Assembly (NCBI GenBank): GCA_029976075.1
Contig: JARKNW010000001.1
Coordinates: 1 to 64,000 of the forward strand
Length of the DNA stretch: 64,000 bases
Source: Pleomorphomonas sp.
Lineage (GTDB): Bacteria > Pseudomonadota > Alphaproteobacteria > Rhizobiales > Pleomorphomonadaceae
Direction of reading: 5' to 3'
Part shown: positions 19,356 through 29,424 of the stretch, in pieces
How positions within the stretch are numbered: position 1 is the first letter of the stretch
How the letters are laid out: each line of letters begins with the position of its first letter
Position numbers and translations under genes: made by a program
Notes under the pieces: generated by a model
Told to the model about the DNA's origin: nothing
Seen by the model: only the letters and a program-made list of their open reading frames with translations
The model's database searches: none

Positions 19356-19630
19356 CGCCCCCTGTGTCTGATCGCTGGCGGAATCTAGATCACTTCACAT
19401 GCGAAGGGCAATTGCCGGGCGGGGTCATGCGCCGCAATCACTATGACTTTTTAATATCTTTGCTCCGCGCCCCGTCTCGAACCCCTATGCGGTTGAAGCC
19501 TACCTTAAGCGCAGAATTCGTGAGCACCCGCAGCCCCTCATGGCGAAGCGGGAGGTGAATTCGCGTGTGGCGAAAACTCTTCCAAGTTGAAGATGCTCCA
19601 CCGCCCCGGAACGACTTTGGAGTTCTCAAG

Positions 19631-19711
19631 ATGGACATCGTCCTGTCGCTTTCAGGCATCGCCTTTTTCGCGCTGATGCTCGGTTACGTCCAGGTCTGTG
19701 AACGGCTTTGA
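19631..19711 (+). CDS. Small membrane peptide upstream of kdpF
   Basis: 26 residues: MDIVLSLSGIAFFALM then LGYVQVCERL, one hydrophobic helix ending in a Cys-Glu-Arg tail. GGAG lies nine bases before the ATG. It precedes kdpF by 17 bases on the same strand, so it probably opens the kdp transcript. From memory, similar 25-30 residue ORFs ending in C(D/E)RL-like tails sit before kdpF in many alphaproteobacteria and are usually left unannotated. The 275 bases between it and the dehydrogenase at 19355 must hold the kdp promoter; a T-rich patch (ACTTTTTAATATC, about 19444) is the only notable signal. Confidence 0.65.
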   Translation: MDIVLSLSGIAFFALMLGYVQVCERL

Positions 19712-19728
19712 CCACGGGAGTATCGATC

Positions 19729-19818
19729 ATGTTGTTCGAATACATCCTGGGCGGCGCCACCGCGGCGTTCCTTTCAGCCTATCTGATTTACGCCCTCGTC
19801 CGTCCCGAACGCTTCTGA
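19729..19818 (+). CDS. kdpF: K+-transporting ATPase small subunit KdpF
   Basis: 29 residues: MLFEYILGGATAAFLS then AYLIYALVRPERF. The single helix ending LIYALLRPERF is the KdpF hallmark. It stabilises the KdpABC complex in the inner membrane. It is located 78 bases before kdpA. The start ATG follows GGGAGTATCGATC. Confidence 0.9.
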   Translation: MLFEYILGGATAAFLSAYLIYALVRPERF

Positions 19819-19896
19819 AGCATCCGCCGGTCAGGTTGAGACAACCTGATCGAAAAGCGGCTGCTCAAAAAGAACCTCTCGGCCAGGAACTTTCCC

Positions 19897-21600
19897 ATGA
19901 CCATCAATGGATGGATACAGATCCTCGTCTTCTGCGGGATCATCATTCTGCTCGCCAGACCACTCGGCGGTTACATGACCGCCGTCTTCAACGGGGAGAG
20001 AACGCTGCTGGCACCCGTTCTCCGCCCGGTAGAGCGTGGCCTCTATCGGCTGGCGGGAACCAGCGAGCGAGAGGAACAGCCCTGGACCGCCTATGCGGTG
20101 TCCATGCTTCTGTTCAACCTTCTTGGCTTCCTGCTGCTTTATCTGGTTCTGCGCCTTCAGGGCTCCCTGCCGCTCAACCCCACCGGCATGTCCGACGTGC
20201 CGCCGGAGCTCGCTTTCAATACCGCCGTCAGCTTCGTGACCAACACCAACTGGCAAAACTACGGCGGCGAAACCACCATGTCCTATCTGAGCCAGATGCT
20301 GGGGCTCACGGTGCAGAACTTCCTGTCGGCGGCCACAGGCATCGCGCTTGCCATCGCCCTGATCCGAGCCTTTGCACGAAAGTCGGTTCGTACGATTGGA
20401 AACTTCTGGGTCGATATGACGCGCGGCACGCTCTACCTGTTGCTGCCGATCTGCATCGTCATGACGCTCGTCCTCGTCTCGCTCGGCATGCCGCAGACGC
20501 TCGGTGGCTCCATCGATGCGACGACGCTGGAAGGCGCCAGGCAGACCATCGCGGTCGGCCCCGTTGCCTCGCAGGTCGCCATCAAGATGCTCGGGACCAA
20601 CGGCGGCGGCTTCTTCAACGCCAACGCCGCCCATCCCTTCGAAAACCCCGACGCCATTTCCAACCTGATTCAGATGGTGGCGATCTTCGCCATCGGCGCA
20701 GCGCTTACCAACGTCTTCGGCCGCATGGTCGGCAACGAGAAGCAGGGTTGGGCGATCTTCGCCGCCATGGGTACCCTGTTCCTGATCGGCGTCGCCGTCT
20801 GTTACTGGTCCGAGGCGGCCGGCAACCCGTTGATCCACGCCCTCGGTATCGACGGTGGCAACATGGAAGGCAAGGAGGCGCGATTCGGCACAGCGCTGTC
20901 GGCTCTGTTCGCCACTGTCACCACGGCCGCCTCCTGCGGCGCGGTCAACGCCATGCACGACAGCTTCACGGCACTCGGCGGCATGATCCCGCTCATCAAC
21001 ATGATGCTCGGCGAGATCATCATCGGCGGCGTCGGCGCCGGTTTCTACGGCATCCTGATGTTCGTGGTGATTGCCATCTTTGTCGCCGGGCTGATGGTCG
21101 GCCGCACGCCCGAATATCTGGGCAAGAAGATCGAGGGCAAGGAAGTGAAGATGGCCATGCTGGCCGTTCTCTGCCTGCCGCTCGCCATGCTCGGTTTTGC
21201 CGCCGTGGCGGTGGTCCTGCCGACCGGTGTCGCCTCCGTTGCCAACGCCGGCCCGCACGGCTTTTCGGAAATCCTCTACGCCTACACCTCGGCGGCGGCC
21301 AACAACGGTTCGGCCTTCGGCGGCCTGACCGGCAACACGCCCTGGTACAACGTCACCTTGGGCATTGCCATGCTGATGGGACGCTTCCTGGTGATCGTCC
21401 CGGCACTGGCAATTGCCGGCTCGGTGGCCGCCAAGAAGACCGTCCCTGAATCGGCGGGCACCTTCCCCACCGACGGCGCGCTGTTCGTCGGTCTCCTCAC
21501 CGGCGTGATCATCATCGTCGGCGGCCTCACCTTCTTCCCGGCCCTGGCGCTCGGACCCGTCGTCGAACACCTGGCGATCGCCGCCGGGCAGACCTTCTGA
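19897..21600 (+). CDS. kdpA: K+-transporting ATPase KdpA, potassium-binding channel subunit
   Basis: 567 residues, about ten membrane helices, SKT-superfamily pore with four selectivity-filter segments including [43 protein letters not shown] and [12 protein letters not shown]. It takes K+ at micromolar levels into the KdpFABC complex. The start [10 protein letters not shown] follows AGGAACTTTCCC. It is first of the large kdp genes; kdpB begins 25 bases later. Confidence 0.98.
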   Translation: MTINGWIQILVFCGIIILLARPLGGYMTAVFNGERTLLAPVLRPVERGLYRLAGTSEREEQPWTAYAVSMLLFNLLGFLLLYLVLRLQGSLPLNPTGMSDVPPELAFNTAVSFVTNTNWQNYGGETTMSYLSQMLGLTVQNFLSAATGIALAIALIRAFARKSVRTIGNFWVDMTRGTLYLLLPICIVMTLVLVSLGMPQTLGGSIDATTLEGARQTIAVGPVASQVAIKMLGTNGGGFFNANAAHPFENPDAISNLIQMVAIFAIGAALTNVFGRMVGNEKQGWAIFAAMGTLFLIGVAVCYWSEAAGNPLIHALGIDGGNMEGKEARFGTALSALFATVTTAASCGAVNAMHDSFTALGGMIPLINMMLGEIIIGGVGAGFYGILMFVVIAIFVAGLMVGRTPEYLGKKIEGKEVKMAMLAVLCLPLAMLGFAAVAVVLPTGVASVANAGPHGFSEILYAYTSAAANNGSAFGGLTGNTPWYNVTLGIAMLMGRFLVIVPALAIAGSVAAKKTVPESAGTFPTDGALFVGLLTGVIIIVGGLTFFPALALGPVVEHLAIAAGQTF

Positions 21601-21625
21601 CCGCTGGGCGCACTAGGAGTTATTC

Positions 21626-23668
21626 ATGAGCAAGTCCAGATCCGCGAGCCTCCTCGACGCCCGCATCCTGTGGCCGGCCGTCGGCGGCGCATTTCGCAAG
21701 CTCGACCCGCGCAGCCTGATCAAGAACCCGGTGATGTTCGTCGTCGCCGTCGTCTCGGCGCTGACCACCGTGCTCCTGGTCAAGGATGCTGTCACCGGCA
21801 GCGGGCACCTCGGCTTTTCCTTCCAGATCGTTGTCTGGCTGTGGTTCACCCTGCTGTTTGCCAACTTTGCCGAAGCGGTGGCGGAAGGACGCGGCAAGGC
21901 CCAGGCCGACGCGCTCCGCCGCACCCGTACCGAAACCCAGGCCAAGCTGATCACCGGTGGTAACAAGGCCTACCGGACCGTTCCGGGCCATAGCCTCAAG
22001 GTCGGCGATGTGGTGCTGGTCGAAGCCGGAGACATCATTCCCTCCGACGGTGAGGTGATCGAGGGCGTCGCCTCGGTCAACGAAGCGGCCATCACGGGTG
22101 AATCCGCCCCGGTCATCCGCGAATCCGGTGGCGACCGCTCGGCGGTCACCGGCGGCACGGAAGTGCTGTCCGACTGGATCCGCGTACGCATCACCGCCGC
22201 TGCCGGCTCCACCTTCATCGACCGCATGATCGCGCTGGTGGAGGGCGCCGAAAGGCAGAAGACCCCCAACGAAATCGCCCTCAACATTCTTCTGGCCGGC
22301 ATGACCTTGATCTTCGTGCTGGCGACCGTGACCATCCCGAGCTTTGCCAACTATGCCGGCGGCTCCATCCCCGTGGTCGTGCTGGTCGCCCTGTTCGTGA
22401 CGCTCATCCCCACCACCATCGGTGCGCTGCTGTCGGCGATCGGCATCGCCGGCATGGACCGCCTCGTCCGGTTCAATGTGCTGGCCATGTCCGGTCGCGC
22501 CGTCGAGGCCGCCGGCGATGTCGACACCCTGTTGCTCGACAAGACGGGCACCATCACGCTCGGCAACCGTCAAGCCACCGCGTTCCATCCGGTGGAGGGC
22601 GTCGCCGCCGAGGATCTCGCCGACGCGGCGCAACTCGCCTCGCTGGCCGACGAGACGCCCGAGGGTCGGTCCATCGTCGTGCTCGCCAAGGAGAAATACG
22701 GCCTGCGCGGCCGCGAAATGAAAAGCCTGCACGCCACCTTCGTTCCCTTCACGGCCCAGACACGCATGAGCGGTGTCGATTATGATGGCCTCAGCATTCG
22801 CAAGGGTGCCGTCGATGCCATTCTCGCCGAAGCCGACCCGGCGGCGACCATGTCGCTGCGCGAGGTCCGCTCGATCGCCGACGGCATCGCCAAGACTGGC
22901 GGCACGCCGCTGGTGGTGATGAAAAACGGTCGTGTGCTTGGCGTCATCGAACTCAAGGACATCGTCAAGGGCGGCATCCGCGAGCGCTTTGCCGAGCTGC
23001 GCCGCATGGGCATCCGCACGGTGATGATCACCGGCGACAATCCCATGACCGCCGCCGCCATCGCCGCCGAAGCGGGCGTCGACGACTTCCTCGCCCAGGC
23101 AACACCCGAGGACAAGCTGAACCTCATTCGTGCCGAGCAGGCCAAGGGCAAGCTGGTGGCCATGTGCGGCGACGGCACCAACGACGCACCAGCCCTCGCC
23201 CAGTCCGATGTCGGCGTCGCCATGAACACCGGCACCGTCGCCGCCCGCGAGGCCGGCAACATGGTGGACCTCGACAGCGACCCGACCAAGCTGATCGAGA
23301 TCGTCGAAATCGGCAAGCAACTACTGATGACCCGCGGGGCTCTTACCACGTTCTCGATCGCCAACGACGTCGCCAAGTATTTCGCCATCATCCCGGCGAT
23401 GTTCCTGGCCTTCTATCCGCAGCTCGGCGCCCTCAACGTGATGAGGCTCGCCACGCCGCAAAGTGCCATCCTCTCGGCGATCATCTTCAATGCGCTGATC
23501 ATCGTGGCACTGATCCCGCTGGCGCTGAAAGGCGTTCGCTACCGGCCGGTCGGCGCTGGCGCACTGCTCACCCGCAATCTTCTGATCTACGGCCTTGGCG
23601 GCATCATCGTGCCCTTCGTCGGCATCAAGGCGATCGATCTCGCCGTCACCGCCCTTGGCCTCGCTTGA
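21626..23668 (+). CDS. kdpB: K+-transporting P-type ATPase KdpB
   Basis: 680 residues, class IA P-type ATPase that energises KdpA. It has the TGES actuator motif (ITGESAPV), the phosphorylated Asp305 in DKTGTIT, the nucleotide-binding domain with KGAVDAI, and the hinge [12 protein letters not shown]. Seven membrane helices are expected. AGGAG precedes the ATG by 8 bases. It lies between kdpA and kdpC. Confidence 0.98.
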   Translation: MSKSRSASLLDARILWPAVGGAFRKLDPRSLIKNPVMFVVAVVSALTTVLLVKDAVTGSGHLGFSFQIVVWLWFTLLFANFAEAVAEGRGKAQADALRRTRTETQAKLITGGNKAYRTVPGHSLKVGDVVLVEAGDIIPSDGEVIEGVASVNEAAITGESAPVIRESGGDRSAVTGGTEVLSDWIRVRITAAAGSTFIDRMIALVEGAERQKTPNEIALNILLAGMTLIFVLATVTIPSFANYAGGSIPVVVLVALFVTLIPTTIGALLSAIGIAGMDRLVRFNVLAMSGRAVEAAGDVDTLLLDKTGTITLGNRQATAFHPVEGVAAEDLADAAQLASLADETPEGRSIVVLAKEKYGLRGREMKSLHATFVPFTAQTRMSGVDYDGLSIRKGAVDAILAEADPAATMSLREVRSIADGIAKTGGTPLVVMKNGRVLGVIELKDIVKGGIRERFAELRRMGIRTVMITGDNPMTAAAIAAEAGVDDFLAQATPEDKLNLIRAEQAKGKLVAMCGDGTNDAPALAQSDVGVAMNTGTVAAREAGNMVDLDSDPTKLIEIVEIGKQLLMTRGALTTFSIANDVAKYFAIIPAMFLAFYPQLGALNVMRLATPQSAILSAIIFNALIIVALIPLALKGVRYRPVGAGALLTRNLLIYGLGGIIVPFVGIKAIDLAVTALGLA

Positions 23669-23680
23669 AGGACCATTTCC

Positions 23681-24250
23681 ATGTTGAACCAACTCAGGCC
23701 CGCAGCGGTCACCCTGGTCGCCATGGCCGCCCTGACCGGGCTTGCCTACCCTCTCGCCATGACAGGCGTCGCCCAAGCGATCTTCCCTCATCAGGCGGCC
23801 GGTAGCCTGATCGAACGAAACGGCAAGGTCATCGGCTCGGAACTGATCGGGCAAACCTTTGGCAGCGAGGCCTATTTCCACGGCCGCCCCTCGGCAGCCG
23901 GCAACGGATATGATGCGGCCAACTCGAGCGGATCCAACCTGGGGCCAGCCAATCCGAAGCTGATCGAACGCATCCGCGCCGACGCTGAAAAGCTAAGAAG
24001 CGAAAATCCCGGCACGCCCGTGCCGATGGATCTGGTCACGACCTCCGGCAGCGGTCTCGATCCGCAGATTTCTCCGGAAGCTGCCTATTTCCAGGTTCTG
24101 CGTGTGGCAAAGGCGCGTAACCTGGATCCGGGAGCGATCAAGACACTCGTCGATGCCCAGATCAAAGGACGCGAGATCGGCTTCATGGGCGAGCCGACCG
24201 TCAACGTCCTGAAGCTCAATCTCGCTCTCGACGACCTTCAGAAGAAATGA
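23681..24250 (+). CDS. kdpC: K+-transporting ATPase KdpC subunit
   Basis: 189 residues. One N-terminal membrane helix (about 8-30) is followed by a periplasmic domain with [27 protein letters not shown]-like [13 protein letters not shown] and the family C-terminus [14 protein letters not shown]. KdpC assists K+ binding or complex assembly. It starts 12 bases after kdpB. Confidence 0.97.
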   Translation: MLNQLRPAAVTLVAMAALTGLAYPLAMTGVAQAIFPHQAAGSLIERNGKVIGSELIGQTFGSEAYFHGRPSAAGNGYDAANSSGSNLGPANPKLIERIRADAEKLRSENPGTPVPMDLVTTSGSGLDPQISPEAAYFQVLRVAKARNLDPGAIKTLVDAQIKGREIGFMGEPTVNVLKLNLALDDLQKK

Positions 24251-24301
24251 TCGAATCCCGTCGGGACCGGTCCCCGGCCCCGACCACGACATGAGGACGA
24301 C

Positions 24302-27007
24302 ATGCCGCTTCAGGACACCAGGAACGCCGACGACAGGCCCTCCCCGGACGCCTTGCTGGAGAGCGCCGAGCGGGAGAGCCGTGGTCGCCTGAAAATCTTC
24401 CTTGGCGCGGCGCCCGGTGTCGGCAAGACCTACGAGATGCTGATGGCCGGCCGGACTCGCCACGCCGAAGGGACGGATGTCGTCATCGGCGTGGTCGAAA
24501 CCCACGGCCGGCTGGAAACCGAAGCGTTGCTCGATGGCTTCGAGATCGTCCCCCGCCTGAAGATCGGCTACAGGGGGCGCGAGCTCGATGAAATGGATCT
24601 CGATGCCATCGTCGCCCGACATCCCCAACTGGTCCTCGTCGACGAGCTCGCCCACAGCAACATCGAAGGCAGCCGTCATCCCAAACGCTATCTCGACGTG
24701 GAAGAGCTGCTCGGTCGAGGCATAGACGTCTACACGACCTTGAACATCCAGCACGTCGAAAGCCTCAACGACGTGGTCGCCCGCATAACCCGCATCCGGG
24801 TTCGCGAGACGGTGCCGGATTCGATCATCGATCGGGCCGATGACATCGAGATCATCGACCTCACGCCGGACGATCTGATCAAGCGCCTTCAGGAGGGCAA
24901 GGTCTATCTGCCGAAGACCGCCACGCGCGCCACGGCCAACTATTTCTCGCCGGGCAATCTCACGGCCTTGCGTGAACTCGCGTTGCGACGCACGGCCCAA
25001 CGCGTCGACGACCAACTCGTCAGCCACATGCAGGCCCACGCCATCGCCGGTCCCTGGGAAGCGGGCGAGCGGGTGCTGGTCTGCATCGATGAGCGTCCCC
25101 GCTCGGCAGCGCTGGTGCGCTATGCCCGTCGCCAGGCCGACCGTCTCAGGGCCCCATGGGCAGCGATCCATGTCGAGACGACCCGCTCGATCGCGTTGAC
25201 GGAGCCCAACAAGGACAGGCTGGCCAACCATCTGCGACTGGCAGAACAACTGGGCGGAGAGGCCGTGACGATCCCCGGGCAGGATGCGGCGCGGGAGATC
25301 CTCCGCTACGCCAAAGCCAACAACTTCACGCACGTTGTGGTCGGCAAGCCCCACAAGGCACGCTGGCGAGAGTTGTTTGAAGGATCGGTGTCGCACGACC
25401 TGATCCGACGGTCCGGTGACATCAGCATTCACGTCATCTCGGGAGCCGAACCTGCCGCCACGCCCGCTGCCATCCGTACCGCGACACCGGCGACGACGTT
25501 CAATCCCAGGCCTTATCTCGTCTCAACGGTCTACGTAGCGGGGGCGCTGGCGCTCGGTGGGGCGCTCGATCGCTTCCTCGACGTACGCAACCTCGCCCTT
25601 GTCTTCCTGATGGCGGTTCTGGCGTCGGCGGTCACCTCGGGTTTGTGGCCTGCGCTCTACGCCTGTGTCGCGAGTGCCCTCGCCTTCAACTTCTTTTTCC
25701 TCGAGCCACGCTACACGCTGACCATTCGGGATCCGGAAAGCGTGGTCGCCCTGGTGGTGTTTTTGATCGTCGCCGTCACCGCCAGCAATCTCGCCGCCCG
25801 ACTGCATCGACAAGCCGCCGCCGCTCGTCAAAGGGCGCGGATGACCGACGAGCTCTACCAGTTCTCGCGCAAGCTCGCCGGCACCGGCACCCTCGACGAC
25901 GTTCTCTGGGCGACGGCCTACCAGATCGCCGCCATGCTGCGGGTACGGGTGGTGATCCTGATGCCGGAAAGCGACACGCTGGCCGTCAAGGTCGGATATC
26001 CGCCCGACGACATGCTGGTCGATGCCGACATCGCAGCCGCCCGCTGGGCCTGGGAACACAAGCAGGCCGCCGGCCGTGGCGCCTACACCCTGCCAGGCGC
26101 CAAGCGCCTCTACATGCCGCTCAGAACCGGAAGAACGCCGATCGGCGTCATCGGCCTCGACAACGACAAGCCGGGACCTTTGCTCACTCCCGAAGAGCAA
26201 CGCCTGTTCGACGCACTGGCCGATCAGGCCGCTGTCGCCATCGAACGTATCCAACTGGTGGCAGATGTGGAGGCGGCAAAGCTGGCCGCGGAAGCCGACC
26301 GGTTGAGGACGGCACTGCTGTCATCGATCTCCCACGACCTCAAGACGCCGCTTGCCGGCATACTCGGCGCCGCCGGCACGCTCAACGACTATGCCGCCGC
26401 GCTGCCGGATGTCGACCGCTCCGAACTCGTCTCGACCATTATCGAGGAATCCGAACGTCTGCACCGTTTCATAGGCAATCTGCTCGACATGACGCGGCTG
26501 GAATCCGGTGCCATGCACCCAAACGCCTCATTGCACTTCCCGGGAGATATCGTCGGCAGCGCCCTCCGGCGCGCCAACCGCTTGCTCGCCCGCCACAAGC
26601 TCGAAGTGGCATTGCCCTCCGATCTGCCGATGCTCAGGGTCGACGCGGTGCTCTTCGAACAGGTCGTCTTCAACCTCCTCGACAATGCCGCCAAATATGC
26701 GCCGTCGGCTTCGACCATTGCCATTCAAGGCTGGCGAGACGCCAGCCACGTGGTACTGCGCGTTGTCGATGAGGGGCCAGGCATTCCGACGGAGGACCTT
26801 GAGCGCATCTTCGACAGCTTCTATCGCGTGCGAAAGACAGATCATGTCCCCGCCGGGACCGGTCTTGGCCTCTCCATCTGCCGCGGCTTCATCGAGGCAA
26901 TGAGCGGCAGTATTTCCGCGGCTAACCGCACCGACCGTTCCGGCGCGGTCTTCACGATCCGTCTTCCCATTCCCCCGCAAACTGAAACTCCGGAAGAGCC
27001 GTCATGA
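24302..27007 (+). CDS. kdpD: KdpD osmosensitive K+ sensor histidine kinase
   Basis: 901 residues. The order is an N-terminal KdpD domain with Walker A GAAPGVGKTYE (about 36) and LVDELAHSN; a Usp domain (about 250-370); four short membrane helices (about 400-500); a GAF domain; the HisKA domain with phospho-His678 in ISHDLKTPL; and an HATPase domain with NLLDNAAKYAP and GTGLGLSICRGF. It senses low K+ or ionic strength and phosphorylates KdpE. Its stop overlaps the kdpE start (ATGA). In E. coli, EIIA-Ntr binds KdpD; a PtsN homologue closes this operon. Confidence 0.97.
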   Translation: MPLQDTRNADDRPSPDALLESAERESRGRLKIFLGAAPGVGKTYEMLMAGRTRHAEGTDVVIGVVETHGRLETEALLDGFEIVPRLKIGYRGRELDEMDLDAIVARHPQLVLVDELAHSNIEGSRHPKRYLDVEELLGRGIDVYTTLNIQHVESLNDVVARITRIRVRETVPDSIIDRADDIEIIDLTPDDLIKRLQEGKVYLPKTATRATANYFSPGNLTALRELALRRTAQRVDDQLVSHMQAHAIAGPWEAGERVLVCIDERPRSAALVRYARRQADRLRAPWAAIHVETTRSIALTEPNKDRLANHLRLAEQLGGEAVTIPGQDAAREILRYAKANNFTHVVVGKPHKARWRELFEGSVSHDLIRRSGDISIHVISGAEPAATPAAIRTATPATTFNPRPYLVSTVYVAGALALGGALDRFLDVRNLALVFLMAVLASAVTSGLWPALYACVASALAFNFFFLEPRYTLTIRDPESVVALVVFLIVAVTASNLAARLHRQAAAARQRARMTDELYQFSRKLAGTGTLDDVLWATAYQIAAMLRVRVVILMPESDTLAVKVGYPPDDMLVDADIAAARWAWEHKQAAGRGAYTLPGAKRLYMPLRTGRTPIGVIGLDNDKPGPLLTPEEQRLFDALADQAAVAIERIQLVADVEAAKLAAEADRLRTALLSSISHDLKTPLAGILGAAGTLNDYAAALPDVDRSELVSTIIEESERLHRFIGNLLDMTRLESGAMHPNASLHFPGDIVGSALRRANRLLARHKLEVALPSDLPMLRVDAVLFEQVVFNLLDNAAKYAPSASTIAIQGWRDASHVVLRVVDEGPGIPTEDLERIFDSFYRVRKTDHVPAGTGLGLSICRGFIEAMSGSISAANRTDRSGAVFTIRLPIPPQTETPEEPS

Positions 27008-27696
27008 CAGCACCAGCGGTCAAGATATTGGTCGTAGATGACGAGGCGCCGATCCGTCGGCTTCTTCGGGTTGGGCTGACGACCGAAGGCTATGTCGTGC
27101 TCGAAGCCGCTGACGCCGGCGAGGCGACGGCAAGCCTTGCCTCCGAAAAGCCGGATGTGATCATTCTCGATCTCGGCCTGCCGGACATCCAGGGCCATGA
27201 TCTGCTTGCCGGTTGGCGGGCGTCCGGACTGGAACTGCCGGTTCTCGTCCTGTCGAGCCGCACCGACGAAGCCGGCATCGTCAAGGCGCTCGAACTGGGT
27301 GCCGACGATTACGTCACCAAGCCCTTTGGCGTCGCCGAGCTGGTTGCCCGGATACGCGTCGCCCTCCGTCATCGCCTTCAGCAACAGGGTGAGCGCCCCG
27401 TTTTCCAGGTCGGGGAACTGTCAGTCGACCTCGTGAAACGCATCGTCAAGGTCGCCGGACAAGAGGTCAGCCTTTCTCCCAAGGAGTACGACATTCTTCG
27501 CCTTCTGGTTCAGCACGCAGGCAAGGTACTGACACATCAACACATTCTGCGGCAGGTCTGGCCAGGATCGGCAGACGTTCAGTATCTGCGCGTCTATGTT
27601 CGCCAGCTCCGGCAAAAAATCGAGAAGAGCCCCGACCAGCCTCAATACATCCTCACGGAAACCGGAGTCGGATATCGGCTTCGTTCGGCCGATTGA
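27004..27696 (+). CDS. kdpE: KdpE response regulator (OmpR family)
   Basis: 230 residues. The receiver domain has VDDE (about 11-14), phospho-Asp56 in VIILDLGLPD, and Lys in DDYVTKPF. A winged-helix DNA-binding domain follows (LSPKEYDILRLLVQHAGKVLTH, shown here as its two halves LSPKEYDILR and LLVQHAGKVLTH). It activates kdp transcription under K+ limitation. It overlaps kdpD by four bases and is followed within 26 bases by the PtsN-like gene. Confidence 0.97.
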   Translation: MTAPAVKILVVDDEAPIRRLLRVGLTTEGYVVLEAADAGEATASLASEKPDVIILDLGLPDIQGHDLLAGWRASGLELPVLVLSSRTDEAGIVKALELGADDYVTKPFGVAELVARIRVALRHRLQQQGERPVFQVGELSVDLVKRIVKVAGQEVSLSPKEYDILRLLVQHAGKVLTHQHILRQVWPGSADVQYLRVYVRQLRQKIEKSPDQPQYILTETGVGYRLRSAD

Positions 27697-27722
27697 ACGC
27701 CAACTTTCAAGATGGAATGATC

Positions 27723-28175
27723 ATGGAACTCGCCGACTTGATCGAGCCGCGGGACGTGCTCGTCGATTACGCAGCTGCGTCCAAGGCTGAACTTCTGCGC
27801 GGTCTGGCAGGTCTTGCCGCCGAAAGGACCGGAGTGGATGCGGGCACGATCCTCGGGTTGCTGACGAGCCGTGAGCGCCTCGGCTCGACGGGCATGGGAA
27901 ACGGCGTCGCCATTCCCCACGCCAATGTGCCGAATCTCCAGGCTCCTTTCATGGCTCTGATCCGCCTGAGGAAACCGATCGACTTTGAAGCCATCGACGA
28001 CATGCCCGTCGACATCGCCTTTCTGGTACTCTCACCTTCCCTGAAGGGGGCCTCGCATCTCAGCGTCCTCGCCAGCATTGCGCGAAGTGCGAGATCGGAC
28101 ACTTGGTTGAGGGCGGTCCGGCAGGCGGCCTCGCCGGCTGTCGTTCATGGCTTGCTTGCCGGCATAACCAACTAA
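27723..28175 (+). CDS. PtsN-like EIIA-Ntr protein encoded in the kdp operon
   Basis: 150 residues, PTS EIIA type 2 domain. The phosphorylatable histidine is His66 in GNGVAIPHANV; ERLGSTGMGNG is the family's lead-in, and VDIAFLVLSPS matches later strands. In E. coli and rhizobia EIIA-Ntr proteins bind KdpD or Trk and tune K+ uptake according to phosphorylation. PtsN normally sits beside rpoN and hpf; here it follows kdpE by 26 bases, suggesting a dedicated paralogue. The ATG at 27723 has GGA six bases upstream; an ATG two codons earlier is also possible. Confidence 0.88.
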   Translation: MELADLIEPRDVLVDYAAASKAELLRGLAGLAAERTGVDAGTILGLLTSRERLGSTGMGNGVAIPHANVPNLQAPFMALIRLRKPIDFEAIDDMPVDIAFLVLSPSLKGASHLSVLASIARSARSDTWLRAVRQAASPAVVHGLLAGITN

Positions 28176-28193
28176 GCCGACGCCCGAAAGCCA

Positions 28194-28973
28194 TCAGCGC
28201 AGCAATCCCTGACCACCATCGATCCAGATGGGCGTACCGGTGATGTGGGACGAGGCATCCCCCACCAGGAAGGCGATGAGATGCGCGACGTCCTCCGCCT
28301 CTCCGGGCAGCCCGCCCGTCAGAGGAACCTGCCCCTCGGGCCATACGACCGGAATGGCCGTCTCCTCCTCGGCACGGACCGTCGTGCTGTCGTCGATCTT
28401 GGTCTTGATGGCTCCGGGACAGACGGCGTTGACGCGAATGCGATGGCGCCCGAGTTCCAGCGCCAGTTGGTGAACCATGGCGAGTTGCGCCGCCTTGGTT
28501 GCCGAATAGGCGGTGGCACCGGGACTGGTGAACGTCCGCGTGCCATTGATCGATGACACCACGACGATGGAGCCGCCGTCCCCGCGTTTGAGATGGGGCA
28601 CGGTGAAATGCAGAGTAAGGTAGGTTCCCCGAAGGTTGACGGCGATCGTCTTGTCCCATTCCTCCGGAGTGATGTCTTCGATCGGCGCCCAGGTGCCATT
28701 GATGCTGGCGTTGGCGACCACCGCGTCGATGCGACCGAAGCGCTCGATCAGTTGCGCCACGGCCGCCTTCATCTGCTCTTCGCTGGAAATGTCGGCATCG
28801 AGCCTCTCCACGGCAGCGCCCGACTCTCGAAGGAGCTTTGCGACCTCCTCGAGCTCGGAGGGTGTGTGCCCAAGCAGCCCCAAGGCAAAGCCTTTTCGAG
28901 CCAACTCGATGGCCGAAGCCCGGCCTATCCCAGATCCCGCACCGGTAATAAGAGCAACTTTCGCAGTCGACAT
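28194..28973 (-). CDS. Short-chain dehydrogenase/reductase
   Basis: 259 residues of the FabG-like classical type. TGAGSGIGRASA is near the N-terminus, NASING near 90, then VVVSSINGT, catalytic YSATK, and the C-terminal tetramer motif ITGTPIWIDGGQGL. Substrate unknown. The start MSTAKVALITG was chosen because GGGAGA lies nine bases upstream and the fold begins there. It is convergent with the PtsN-like gene (18 bases apart) and divergent from glgA. Confidence 0.9.
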   Translation of the reverse strand: MSTAKVALITGAGSGIGRASAIELARKGFALGLLGHTPSELEEVAKLLRESGAAVERLDADISSEEQMKAAVAQLIERFGRIDAVVANASINGTWAPIEDITPEEWDKTIAVNLRGTYLTLHFTVPHLKRGDGGSIVVVSSINGTRTFTSPGATAYSATKAAQLAMVHQLALELGRHRIRVNAVCPGAIKTKIDDSTTVRAEEETAIPVVWPEGQVPLTGGLPGEAEDVAHLIAFLVGDASSHITGTPIWIDGGQGLLR

Positions 28974-29424
28974 TCGTCTATCTCCCGGTTGCAACGTCAA
29001 TTATACCTAAAGTTGCGACTTTATTTTCATCGAATGTCAGGACGTTTCTGTAATCATCCTTCCGGACCGCTTCCGGCAGAGGACTCAATGGAGTATCATG
29101 GTGGTCGGCCGCGCTTCGTTCGGTTGTATCGCCCACGCGCTGCGCCGTCTCCTGCGTTTCAGTTTTCCGTCGGGTCTGTCTCGATTTCCGACTTAGCGTC
29201 GATCGACGAGGTTGAAGGCGCGTCTTTCGCCGGTCGAACCGCAAAAGCAGACAATTGTTCCCTTGCGTCCATTTCCCCCTTTTTGTGGGGAACCAATGCA
29301 TGACGGTTTGGTTCCAAGCCATGTGAGGCGTCGGATCGTCGTCCGGCAGAAAAGGTTGACGCCAGTGACCCGGAAACTCGAAATCCCGCCCTTCGACAGC
29401 CACAGCGAACGGATATCCAACGGG
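28974..29424. other. Divergent intergenic region between SDR and glgA
   Basis: 450 bases, less GC-rich than the flanks, holding the outward promoters. I see no convincing small gene. A short CCCC-(7)-GGGG hairpin at about 29276-29290 lies just before an in-frame ATG at 29296 that might be an alternative glgA start. The stretch AATTATACCTAAAGTTGCGACTTT is too long to read as one box, but ATTATACCT at about 28999 is a possible -10 region. Confidence 0.4.

Noticed and set aside
19831-23320. Long minus-strand frames opposite kdpA and kdpB
   Set aside because: Antisense shadows; composition is His/Gly/Asp-rich and no family is recognisable.
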